Shown here one piece after another: positions 1 through 8,048 of a DNA stretch of 64,000 nt (position 1 is its first letter; each line of letters begins with the position of its first letter). Source of the DNA: Candidatus Poribacteria bacterium (GTDB lineage: Bacteria; Poribacteria; WGA-4E; GCA-2687025); NCBI GenBank assembly GCA_018644665.1, contig JABGQA010000111.1, positions 21,068 to 85,067 of the forward strand, given 5' to 3'. A program made the translations under genes and the position numbers. The notes below the pieces were generated by a model. That model was not told the origin of the DNA. It did no database searches and saw only the letters and a list, made by a program, of their open reading frames with translations.

Positions 1-903
1 GGGGACGAGTTCGAGCTGAAGGAGTCGGTGCGGCGTGGCGTGACGTTCCGGCGACACAACCTGATCGATGACGCCTATCCAGACGTTGCGGCCGGCCTCG
101 ACGCCATGGACATCATCCTGTGCCGGAACGTGCTTATCTACTTCGGCCAGGATACGGTGAAAGCGGTGGCGCGTAAGCTTGTCGAGTGTCTGCGGCCGGG
201 AGGCTACTTGATCGTCGGGAATGCCGAGATCCACTCGCGGCAGTTGGAAGGCGTCGTGCCACGATCCGTCGGGAACCGGGTGGTGTACCAGCGCCCGGCC
301 GCGCTGGAGCCGTCGCGGCCGCGACTCGCGCCGACACAACGGCCGCCCGAATCGCGCGTGCGGGCCGCCAAGGTCGTCCCACGACGGCTCGAGGATGCGC
401 CACCGCCCAAGCCGACCGCGGATGCGCTACGCGCAGAAGCACAGGCCGCGCTGGATCGGGGAGACAGCGTCGGAGCAGAGGCGATCGCTCGGCGCGCAGC
501 CGCGTCGAACGCGCAGGATGCGAGCATCTGGTTGATGGTCGCGCACGCCTACGCGGATCGGGGGAGGCACGACTCGGCGCGCGCGGCGTGTGAAACGGCG
601 CTGCAGGCCGATCCATTCAATGGCGAGGCGCATCTCGTTTTGGCCAAGATCGCCGATGAGCTCGGCGAGACGGCCGAGGCGAAGGCGCTCGTCAAAAAGG
701 CCATCTACCTCGACACCGGCAACGCGGACGCCCATCTGACGCTCGCGTCGCTATACGACCGGGCGGGTGAGGCGCGACACGCGGCGCGGGCGTATAGAGG
801 CGCCCTACGGAGCTTGGGCGGACGCGACGACGCCGTCGCCGCCGACGAGGACATCAAGGGTTTCATACTGGCGCGGATCGAGGAGCTTGATGCAAGTGCG
901 TGA
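1..903 (+). CDS. cheR: CheR-type chemoreceptor methyltransferase with C-terminal TPR domain, 5' truncated by window edge
   Basis: The reading frame is open from base 1, so the true start lies outside the window; a GTG at 28 is internal. The visible part begins late in the SAM-dependent methyltransferase domain and contains the CheR signature CRNVLIYF near visible residue 40, followed by the LRPGGYLIVG strand. After a Pro/Arg-rich linker, about the last 150 residues are alanine-rich helical repeats of TPR type. CheR methylates glutamates on chemoreceptors, and TPR-tailed versions use the tail for partner binding. The stop overlaps the start of the CheW gene, so the two are translationally coupled. 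The family call is secure; the N-terminal substrate-binding part cannot be seen. Confidence 0.9.
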   Translation, partial: GDEFELKESVRRGVTFRRHNLIDDAYPDVAAGLDAMDIILCRNVLIYFGQDTVKAVARKLVECLRPGGYLIVGNAEIHSRQLEGVVPRSVGNRVVYQRPAALEPSRPRLAPTQRPPESRVRAAKVVPRRLEDAPPPKPTADALRAEAQAALDRGDSVGAEAIARRAAASNAQDASIWLMVAHAYADRGRHDSARAACETALQADPFNGEAHLVLAKIADELGETAEAKALVKKAIYLDTGNADAHLTLASLYDRAGEARHAARAYRGALRSLGGRDDAVAADEDIKGFILARIEELDASA

Positions 904-1939
904 GCAGGTCACGCAACCCACCGAGGCATTCCAGGTCTTGCTGTTCGAGCACGACGCGGCAACGTACGCGGTGAAGGCAGCCGCGGTGGTCGAGATTCTC
1001 TGGCTGACAGAACTGGCTCCGGTCGTGGAGATGCCGCCGTACGTCGTGGGCGCAATGAACTACCGCGGTCACACGCTGCCGGTGGTCGACCTGCTTCAGC
1101 GATTCGGGAGAGAGTCGCGGCCGTACGAGGTCACCGATCAACTGGTAGTCATCGAGTCGCGGTCGCGCCTGGTTGGCGTCATCGTACAGCGGGTGCAGGA
1201 CATCATCCACGTCCAGCCGAACGACGTGCACGAGACCGAGGCGTTCGCCTCCGCCGGCGCCGAGCGGGGTCAGATCATCACACATTCGATCAACCGCGGT
1301 CGCATGGTGGTCATGCTGCTGGACCACGACGCGGTGATGGACGGGCTCGACACCGCGCGGCCGGGACTGGCCGCCCCGTCGGTGTCGTTCTCCGCGCGGC
1401 TGGACCACCTGCCGGTTGCGCAGCGGGAAACGCTGCAAACGAGGGCCTCATCGCTGGCGGCCCCGTCGGCGGCCGAAACGGATGAGGACAGCCTCGCTCT
1501 CGCGCTGATTCGCATCGGCGACGACTGGTTCGGCATCGACGTGATGACGGTTGATCAGTTCATCCGGCGCCCGGCTGTGACGACGCCGGTGCCGTGCAGC
1601 CCGCCGCACGTGTTCGGCGCATCGAACTTCGAGGGCGATGTGCTGACGCTCGTGGACGTCAGCACCGCGTTGGATTCCACTCTCACGGGGACGAGCGAAG
1701 ACTCGCGGGTGGTCGTGATCCGTCGAGGCGAGTTCCTCGTGGGCGCGCTCATCGACGATGTCATGGACGTCGTGTTCGTCGAGCAGTCGGACGTGCGTGA
1801 CGTCGAGGGGTCAGTGCTGGCGGCGAACCATGGCTTCCTCCGTGGCGTCGCGGAGCACTCCGGCCGCCTCGTCGGTATCCTGGACCTACTCGGCATCGTC
1901 ATGCAGGACGAGTGGATCGTGGACGAGCGCGTGATATGA
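890..1939 (+). CDS. CheW-like adaptor with two tandem CheW domains
   Basis: A 349-residue cytoplasmic scaffold protein. Residues about 10-150 and 195-340 each form a CheW (SH3-like) domain; the first carries the typical MNYRGHTLPVVDL segment and the second NFEGDVLTLVDV. I chose the ATG at 890 over the longer open frame from 767 because GAGGAG lies just upstream and the CheW homology begins there; it overlaps the cheR stop by 14 bases. CheW couples receptors to CheA. A double-domain CheW could bridge two receptor/kinase contacts in an array. The acidic ends have no enzymatic motif. It could also be read as a CheV-like adaptor that lacks a receiver domain. Confidence 0.88.
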   Translation: MQVREQVTQPTEAFQVLLFEHDAATYAVKAAAVVEILWLTELAPVVEMPPYVVGAMNYRGHTLPVVDLLQRFGRESRPYEVTDQLVVIESRSRLVGVIVQRVQDIIHVQPNDVHETEAFASAGAERGQIITHSINRGRMVVMLLDHDAVMDGLDTARPGLAAPSVSFSARLDHLPVAQRETLQTRASSLAAPSAAETDEDSLALALIRIGDDWFGIDVMTVDQFIRRPAVTTPVPCSPPHVFGASNFEGDVLTLVDVSTALDSTLTGTSEDSRVVVIRRGEFLVGALIDDVMDVVFVEQSDVRDVEGSVLAANHGFLRGVAEHSGRLVGILDLLGIVMQDEWIVDERVI

Positions 1940-1941
1940 AT

Positions 1942-2019
1942 CGTGGCGCGACTGGCTCCGACGGGCGGCGCCACGAGGTGTGGCAAGACATGGCCTCGGC
2001 CGTCGCGCCCTGAGGCGCG
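1942..2019. other. Two inverted repeats in the cheW-cheA gap
   Basis: The 140-base gap between the double CheW gene and cheA is the largest inside the cluster. It contains an 8-base perfect inverted repeat (CGTGGCGC at 1942-1949 with GCGCCACG at 1968-1975), then a 6-base stem with a CTGA loop (2004-2019). No U-run follows, so these are not classic terminators. They may tune the ratio of adaptor to kinase by mRNA stability or attenuation, but that is inference. Confidence 0.35.
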
Positions 2020-2079
2020 CCAAGCGCAATCGGAACAACTGGCCGGACGAGCCTGGGCCGCCGAGACCCGAGACAATGC

Positions 2080-4476
2080 ATGATTGATGACAACGAACTA
2101 AGGGCGCTGTTCCAGGCGGAGAGCGACGAGCATCTCCAAAGCCTGGACGAAGGGCTACTGGCCCTGGAAGCCGATCCCGCCGACGCGGAGACGCTACAGC
2201 GCATATTCCGCGACGCGCACAGCCTCAAGGGTTCGGCGCGTATGTTGGGCATCGCGCCCGTCGAGCAGGTGGCGCACCGGTTCGAGGACGTGCTTGGGGC
2301 TGCGCGGCGGGGTGAGGTCGCCCTGACCGCGCCCGTCATCACGAAGCTGTACGAGACGTTGGACACGATCCGCGCGCTGGTGCAGGAGGCGGTCACCGGC
2401 GTGTCCGCCCGGGTGAACGTCGCCGAGGTGCTGGCCGGGCTCGACGCAGTGGAGCAAGCCGAAGAGGGCGATAGCGGCGGATCGGAGGCGCCGGTGCTTG
2501 CCCCGCCAGCGGCCGACCCCGTCGCGTCGGAGCAGGCGGCCCCCTCGGCGCCTGAGCTACCGGACCCCGTCGTTGTGGCGGAGGATGCTGCCACCGATGC
2601 CGCGCCACCCGTCGAGCGCGAGGCCCTGCCGGCGCCTACGCCGCCGCCGCCGACCGAGGCGCCTTCGCCGCCCGCACAGCAGGACGCCAGCGCGCGGCCG
2701 TCGGACGCATTCAGGGTGGAGACGATCCGCGTTGACTCGCGGAAGCTGGACGACCTGATGCTCCGCGCGGGCGAACTCGTGGTGACGAACGGCCGCATCG
2801 AACAACGAGCGGGCGATGTCGCCACCGTCAACGATCGTTGGACATCGCTCTACCGTGAACTTCTCGCCGCCGACGAATCTCTGGGTTCGTCCGCCAGCGA
2901 CCTGCCGGACGGCCGTCGCCGGGTAAGGGCCGAACAGGCGTATGGACGCATGCGCGACCTGGCAGACGATCTGCAGACGCGCATCGAGGAGCTGAAGGAG
3001 GACACGGGCGACGATCGGACGCGGCTGGACAAGGTCGTGTCCCGCATCGAGGAGGGGATTCGCTCCGCGTCGCTGCTGCCACTATCGACTGTGTTCGGCC
3101 TGTTTCCCAGGATGATCCGCGACCTGGCGCTCGCCCAAGACAAGGAACTTGCGCTCACGATCGAGGGCGCCGACACGACCGTGGACAAGCGCATCATCGA
3201 GCAGTTGAAGGACCCGCTGATGCACCTGATCCGCAACTCGGCGGACCACGGCATCGAGGCCGGAGACGACCGGGAAGCGGTCGGCAAGCCGCGGGAAGGC
3301 GCAATCCTCCTGCGGGCGTCGCAGTCGGCAACGCTGGTTACCATCGACGTGATCGACGATGGCGGAGGAGTCGACAGCGGCACGGTAGGGCGGAAGGCCG
3401 TCGAGCGCGGGCTGGTGACGCCCGAGGACCTCGATGCGATGCCCGACGACCAGATCCGGGAACTCATTTTCGCGGCGGGGTTCTCAACGAGCGCTGTCAT
3501 CACGGACCTCTCGGGCCGTGGCGTCGGACTCGACGTCGTCCGCAGCGCCATCGACTCGCTGCGCGGGTCCGTCAGCCTGCGATCGACGCCCGGTGAGGGG
3601 TCGCGTTTCCGCATCCAGCTTCCCGTGACACTCGCCACATCCCGCGTTCTTGTTGTGCGCGTGAGCGGAATCCACGTGGCGTTCCCGATGGACACCGTGA
3701 GCCGCGTGCGGCTGGTGTCGCACGATGACATCTCGCTCATCGAGTCGCAGGGGACGATCGACATTGAAGGTGAGGTGCTCCCGCTGGCGCCGTTGTGGCA
3801 TCTCCTGGAACTCGAGCGGCCTGAGCCCGGCGTGGCGGCGTCAGAGGGACGCCCATGCGTGGTCGTCCGCGTGAACGAGCAGGCGTTCGGCGTGTTCGTC
3901 GACCATATCGAAGGCATCCAAGAGGTGCTGCTCACGACGCGGGAATCGCTCCTGAAGCGGGTGCGCAACATCGCGGGCTCCACGATCCTTACGTCCGGCG
4001 TGGTGTGCTTCGTGCTCAACGCGATGGACCTGCTTGCGACCATGCACGGCCGAGCGCGGCGAGGGGCGTCCGCGTTGCCCAAGCCCGCGGAGATGCTGCC
4101 GGCCGCGGAAGAGAAGACCACGATCCTGATCGCGGAAGACTCGATCACCACGCGAACGCAGATAGCGCGCGTCTTAGGCTCGGCGGGGTACGAGGTGATC
4201 GTCAGTGTCGATGGGGCCGACGCGCTGGAGAAGCTCGCGGCGAACGCCGTCGACGCGCTCGTGTCGGACGTCGAGATGCCGAACCTCGATGGCATCGGTC
4301 TGACGCGCGCGGTGCGACAGAACCCCGACTACGAGGAACTGCCCATAGTGCTCGTGACGTCGTTGGCCTCGGATGAGCATCGGGCGCGCGGAGCCGACGC
4401 GGGAGCAAACGCGTACATCACCAAAGGTGGGTTCGACCAGAGAGTGCTGTTAGAGACACTGGAGCGGCTAATATGA
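2080..4476 (+). CDS. cheA: Hybrid chemotaxis histidine kinase CheA with C-terminal receiver domain
   Basis: The 798-residue sensor kinase of the cluster. Domain order: Hpt (residues 1-120) with the phospho-acceptor His47 in DAHSLKGSARML; a Pro/Ala-rich linker (about 130-210) with no recognisable CheY-binding P2 domain; dimerisation helices (about 215-335); an HATPase with an intact N box (LIRNSADHGIE, about 380), a DDGGG G1 box and GRGVGLDVV G2 box; a CheW-like P5 domain (about 515-660); and a receiver domain (about 680-798) with Asp730 in SDVEMPNLDG. CheA phosphorylates itself on Hpt and passes phosphate to receivers. The fused receiver may be an internal phosphate sink or take the place of CheY. 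The ATG at 2080 matches the family N terminus. The stop overlaps the cheB start. Confidence 0.95.
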   Translation: MIDDNELRALFQAESDEHLQSLDEGLLALEADPADAETLQRIFRDAHSLKGSARMLGIAPVEQVAHRFEDVLGAARRGEVALTAPVITKLYETLDTIRALVQEAVTGVSARVNVAEVLAGLDAVEQAEEGDSGGSEAPVLAPPAADPVASEQAAPSAPELPDPVVVAEDAATDAAPPVEREALPAPTPPPPTEAPSPPAQQDASARPSDAFRVETIRVDSRKLDDLMLRAGELVVTNGRIEQRAGDVATVNDRWTSLYRELLAADESLGSSASDLPDGRRRVRAEQAYGRMRDLADDLQTRIEELKEDTGDDRTRLDKVVSRIEEGIRSASLLPLSTVFGLFPRMIRDLALAQDKELALTIEGADTTVDKRIIEQLKDPLMHLIRNSADHGIEAGDDREAVGKPREGAILLRASQSATLVTIDVIDDGGGVDSGTVGRKAVERGLVTPEDLDAMPDDQIRELIFAAGFSTSAVITDLSGRGVGLDVVRSAIDSLRGSVSLRSTPGEGSRFRIQLPVTLATSRVLVVRVSGIHVAFPMDTVSRVRLVSHDDISLIESQGTIDIEGEVLPLAPLWHLLELERPEPGVAASEGRPCVVVRVNEQAFGVFVDHIEGIQEVLLTTRESLLKRVRNIAGSTILTSGVVCFVLNAMDLLATMHGRARRGASALPKPAEMLPAAEEKTTILIAEDSITTRTQIARVLGSAGYEVIVSVDGADALEKLAANAVDALVSDVEMPNLDGIGLTRAVRQNPDYEELPIVLVTSLASDEHRARGADAGANAYITKGGFDQRVLLETLERLI

Positions 4477-5564
4477 CCGCGCCCGCGATCCGTGTGCTCC
4501 TCGTGGACGACTCGCCGCTCGACCTTGTGATCTTGCGACGGCTGATCGACCCGATGCCGGACGTGGAGGTCGTGGCGATGGCCTCCGGGGGGAAGCAGGC
4601 GCTCAAGCTCATCGGGGAACACCTGCCGGATGTCGTGTGCACGGACTTCATGATGCCGGAGATGGACGGTCTCGAGCTAACGAAGCAGATCATGGCGACA
4701 CATCCGACGCCCATACTGGCCATCAGTTCGGTCGTCGACGACCCCGAGTCGGCGTTTCCTCTCCTTCAGGCCGGGGCGCTGGATTTCTTCCCGAAGCCCG
4801 CGGCAACGCCAGGCGAAGAGGAACGGATTCGGCGTGAGTTGGCCCAGAAGATCCGCGTGCTGTCCAAAGTGTACGTGTTCCGCCGACGCGCCGCTGTGGC
4901 CGCCGCGGCGCCGGCTCCGGTGGTACCGAGCGCTGCTCCACGGGCCGGGTGGACCGCCCCTGCGGCCGCACCGACGGCCCGCTCCGCACAGCCTCGCATC
5001 GCGTCACATCGGATCGTGCTGATCGGCGCCTCGACGGGCGGCCCTCAGGCGCTGCAGAAGATACTGAGTCGGCTTCCCGCCGAGTACCCGCTGCCTGTCT
5101 GCGTAGTGCAGCACATCAGCCCGGGCTTCCTGAAGGGGTTCGGCGCCTGGCTACACAAGACGATCCCACTGAACGTCTGCGTGGCGGAACCGGGCGTGCG
5201 ACCGACGCGCGGATCCGTGTACCTCGCCCCCGAGGAAGTCCACATGGAGTTCGGGCCAACCGGGCTGGTCAGGCTGTCGAACGGACAGCCGCGTGACGGG
5301 CACCGCCCTTCGGTCACCGTGACGTTCGAGTCCGCCGCGCGCGCGTTCGGCGCCGGCAGCATCTCGGCGTTACTGACGGGCATGGGGCGTGATGGCGCTG
5401 CGGGCATGCAGGCGCTATCGGAAGCGGGGGGCCTTACCCTCGCGCAGAACGCGGAGACCAGCGTGGTGTTCGGCATGCCCAAGGCGGCCATAGACCTCGG
5501 CGCCGCGCAACAGACCCTCTCGCTCGATGCCATTGCAGACACCCTCCTGGAGGTCACGCGCTGA
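4473..5564 (+). CDS. cheB: Chemotaxis response regulator protein-glutamate methylesterase CheB
   Basis: 363 residues, the normal CheB length. An N-terminal receiver domain with phospho-acceptor Asp58 (CTDFMMPEMDG) is joined by an Ala-rich linker (about 135-175) to the methylesterase domain. The Ser-His-Asp triad is visible in GASTGG, VVQHISPGF and MGRDGAAGM. It removes receptor methyl groups and deamidates receptor glutamines when phosphorylated by CheA, opposing CheR. The ATG overlaps the cheA stop in an ATGA arrangement, and its own TGA overlaps the next start, so the three genes are tightly coupled. Nothing is missing from the active site. Confidence 0.95.
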   Translation: MTAPAIRVLLVDDSPLDLVILRRLIDPMPDVEVVAMASGGKQALKLIGEHLPDVVCTDFMMPEMDGLELTKQIMATHPTPILAISSVVDDPESAFPLLQAGALDFFPKPAATPGEEERIRRELAQKIRVLSKVYVFRRRAAVAAAAPAPVVPSAAPRAGWTAPAAAPTARSAQPRIASHRIVLIGASTGGPQALQKILSRLPAEYPLPVCVVQHISPGFLKGFGAWLHKTIPLNVCVAEPGVRPTRGSVYLAPEEVHMEFGPTGLVRLSNGQPRDGHRPSVTVTFESAARAFGAGSISALLTGMGRDGAAGMQALSEAGGLTLAQNAETSVVFGMPKAAIDLGAAQQTLSLDAIADTLLEVTR

Positions 5565-6778
5565 TGCAGGCCACGCAATCCAGTTCGATCCTGGTGGTGG
5601 AAGACAGCCTCGTACAGCGGACCATGCTACGGCGCACGCTGGTGGATGCCGGTCACGAAGTGGTCGAGGCAGGCGACGGGGTCCAAGGCCTCGCGGCTCT
5701 CGAGGAGGCCAGGTTCGACCTCATCATCTCCGATGTCGAGATGCCGGAGATGGACGGATGCGAACTTTGCCAAGCGGTGCGCCGTGACCCTAGATTGGCG
5801 CCCATCCCCGTGATGCTGGTGACAGCTCTGACGTCGCCGGCCGACCTCGCGCGGGGAATCATGGCCGGGGCGGACACGTACATAACCAAGCCGTACAGAA
5901 CCGATGCGCTGTTGACGCGCGTGGATGCGCTGCTCGGCACCGAGCATCAGCCCGTGAGCGCGGGCGCGACGTGTACGGTGTCGTTCGCGGGCGAGTCCTA
6001 CGACGTGCCCGCCGACCCGCAGTACACGCTGAACTTCCTGCTCGCGACGTATGAGAACGTCGTCGAACAGAACCGCGAGTTGGACCAGCTCAACCAGCAG
6101 AAGAACCAGTTCCTGGGGATGGCCGCGCACGACATGCGCAATCCGCTGTTCGTGATCGAGCAATTCAGCGCGCTCCTGACGGGCGGCATGTTGGGGGACG
6201 TCGTGGCCGAGCAGGCCAAGCTGATCGATCGCATCCGTGCAAACAGCGAGTTCATGCTTCGTCTCGTCGATGAACTCCTCGATATCACGAAGATCGAATC
6301 CGGCACGCTCCAGCTCGATATGCAGCCGTCGGACATGGTGGAATTCGTCGAGCGGAACCTGGGTCTGAATCGCGTTGTCGCCGACGCGAAGGACATCACT
6401 CTCGCCTTCGATCCGCCGTCGGAATTCGCCCCGATCGAGATGGACGCCGGGAAGATGGAGCAGGTGCTGAACAACCTGCTGTCGAACGCGATCAAGTACT
6501 CGCATCCGGGGACGCGCGTTGACGTGCTTGTGGCGCTCTCGGACGGTCACGTCCGCCTGTCAGTCAAGGACCAGGGGCAGGGCATCCCGGAGGACGAGCA
6601 GGCCGAGTTGTTCACGCCGTTCCAGCAGACCAGTGTACGGGCCACCGAGGGTGAGAAGAGCACCGGCCTCGGCTTGGCCATCTCCAAGCGAATCGTATCG
6701 GGTCATCGTGGTCGCATCTGGGTGGAGAGCGTAGTGGGTACCGGTTCCACGTTCCACGTCGAATTGCCTGCGTCGTAG
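5564..6778 (+). CDS. Receiver-histidine kinase hybrid (REC-HisKA-HATPase), active type
   Basis: A 404-residue soluble protein without membrane segments. Residues 1-125 are a receiver domain with Asp57 in SDVEMPEMDG. A short coiled region follows, then a HisKA dimerisation domain with His189 in AAHDMRNPL. The HATPase domain has an intact N box (LLSNAIKYS), G1 box (DQGQGI) and G2 box (STGLGLAI). Its position directly after cheB, with an overlapping start, suggests it receives phosphate from CheA on the receiver and then runs its own kinase output, giving an output branch for a system that shows no free CheY here. The partner regulator is unknown. Confidence 0.9.
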   Translation: MQATQSSSILVVEDSLVQRTMLRRTLVDAGHEVVEAGDGVQGLAALEEARFDLIISDVEMPEMDGCELCQAVRRDPRLAPIPVMLVTALTSPADLARGIMAGADTYITKPYRTDALLTRVDALLGTEHQPVSAGATCTVSFAGESYDVPADPQYTLNFLLATYENVVEQNRELDQLNQQKNQFLGMAAHDMRNPLFVIEQFSALLTGGMLGDVVAEQAKLIDRIRANSEFMLRLVDELLDITKIESGTLQLDMQPSDMVEFVERNLGLNRVVADAKDITLAFDPPSEFAPIEMDAGKMEQVLNNLLSNAIKYSHPGTRVDVLVALSDGHVRLSVKDQGQGIPEDEQAELFTPFQQTSVRATEGEKSTGLGLAISKRIVSGHRGRIWVESVVGTGSTFHVELPAS

Positions 6779-6788
6779 GGAGAAGGAT

Positions 6789-8012
6789 ATGAGCGGACAA
6801 GGCGCGCCAAAGGTACTCTTCGCCGAGGATAGCCGGGTACAGGCGCTACTGCTGGGGCGAACGCTCCGCGAAGCGGGGTACGACGTGACCGCCGCGGAGG
6901 ACGGCGCGAAGGCGCTGGCCGCCGTCCGGGAGAACGCGCCCGACATCATCATCTCGGATATCGAAATGCCGGAGATGGACGGCATCGCGTTCTGCCATGC
7001 CGTCAAGGACGACCCGGAACTGTGCTCGATCCCGATCATCATGGTCACGTCGCTGGCGACGCCGTCGGATCTGATACGGGCGATCGCCGCGGGCGCCGAC
7101 ACGTACATCACCAAGCCGTATGATGGAGCCGTGCTTCTCGCGCGTATCGAGGAGCGTCTCGCAGCGGATCGCCAGGCGACGCGACTATCGGACCGGCCGG
7201 AGGAGAGCGTCGTCTTCGCCGGAACGCCTTACGCCGTGCGCACGAGCCAGCAGCACACGATCAACTTCCTCCTGGCGCTCTACGCGAACGTGTCGTCCCA
7301 GAACGACGAGCTTCAACGGCTCAACGACCGGAAGAACGAACTCCTCGGCGTCGCCGCGGTCGAGGTGCGAAGCCCCCTCGGCGACATCCTCGCTGCCGTC
7401 AAGCTGCTACAGGGCAGCGCGTCGGGGGATCTGAACCCCGCTCAGAAGAACCTGGTCGAACGCGTCCGCCTGAGCGCGGAGATCATCCAGCAGACTATCG
7501 ACGGCCAACTGGACGCGCGCGCGATCGAAGAGAGCGAACTCCATCTCGACACGCGGCCCGCGAACCTGAGCGCCATCGTCGACAACGCCGTCGTGTTGCA
7601 CCGCCTCAGGGGCGAGGGCGAGGGCGTCGAGGTGCAGTTCCAGCGGCCGCCGATGCCTGCGAACGCCATCGTGGACGGCGTGAAGGTCGAACAGGCCGTG
7701 AACGCGCTGATCGAGTACGCGATGAGCCGCGCCGGGTCGGGGCAGAGCGTTGTCCTGAAGGTCGAGAGCGCGGGTCAGCAGTTGACGCTCTCCGTGGGAG
7801 ACTCCGGCGCGGAGGTGGCCGCGGAGACGTTGGGCAGGCTTTTCGCGAACGACGAGACGGTGGACATCGACGCGGGCGTGCGCACGGGTCTCGCCATCGC
7901 GCGGAAGGTGGTGAACGCTCACGGCGGGCAAGTGTGGGCCGAGAACGCAGAAGGCGGCGGGGTCAAGGTTGGGTTCGATATGCCTGGCGCCGCTCCCGCG
8001 GTGTACGTCTAG
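6789..8012 (+). CDS. Receiver domain fused to a degenerate histidine kinase (pseudokinase)
   Basis: 407 residues, same architecture as the preceding gene and clearly its paralogue. The receiver domain is intact (Asp57 in SDIEMPEMDG). The kinase half has lost its key residues. The phospho-acceptor His is Val191 (AAVEVRSPL where the neighbour has AAHDMRNPL). The N-box Asn is replaced (LIEYAMSRA). The G1 box reads DSGAEV instead of DxGxGI, and the G2 box is reduced to RTGLAIA. It should not phosphorylate itself or bind ATP normally. Because it keeps full length and frame, it probably works as a phosphate-switched binding partner of the active paralogue or of CheA. AGGGAGAAGG precedes the ATG. 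Confidence 0.88.
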   Translation: MSGQGAPKVLFAEDSRVQALLLGRTLREAGYDVTAAEDGAKALAAVRENAPDIIISDIEMPEMDGIAFCHAVKDDPELCSIPIIMVTSLATPSDLIRAIAAGADTYITKPYDGAVLLARIEERLAADRQATRLSDRPEESVVFAGTPYAVRTSQQHTINFLLALYANVSSQNDELQRLNDRKNELLGVAAVEVRSPLGDILAAVKLLQGSASGDLNPAQKNLVERVRLSAEIIQQTIDGQLDARAIEESELHLDTRPANLSAIVDNAVVLHRLRGEGEGVEVQFQRPPMPANAIVDGVKVEQAVNALIEYAMSRAGSGQSVVLKVESAGQQLTLSVGDSGAEVAAETLGRLFANDETVDIDAGVRTGLAIARKVVNAHGGQVWAENAEGGGVKVGFDMPGAAPAVYV

Positions 8013-8048
8013 CGGCGGGTGTGCGAGAGACGCTGAGGAGGGCACGCG

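Noticed and set aside
2850..4295. 481-codon minus-strand frame opposite cheA
   Set aside because: Ser/Arg/Thr-rich shadow of the cheA coding sequence.
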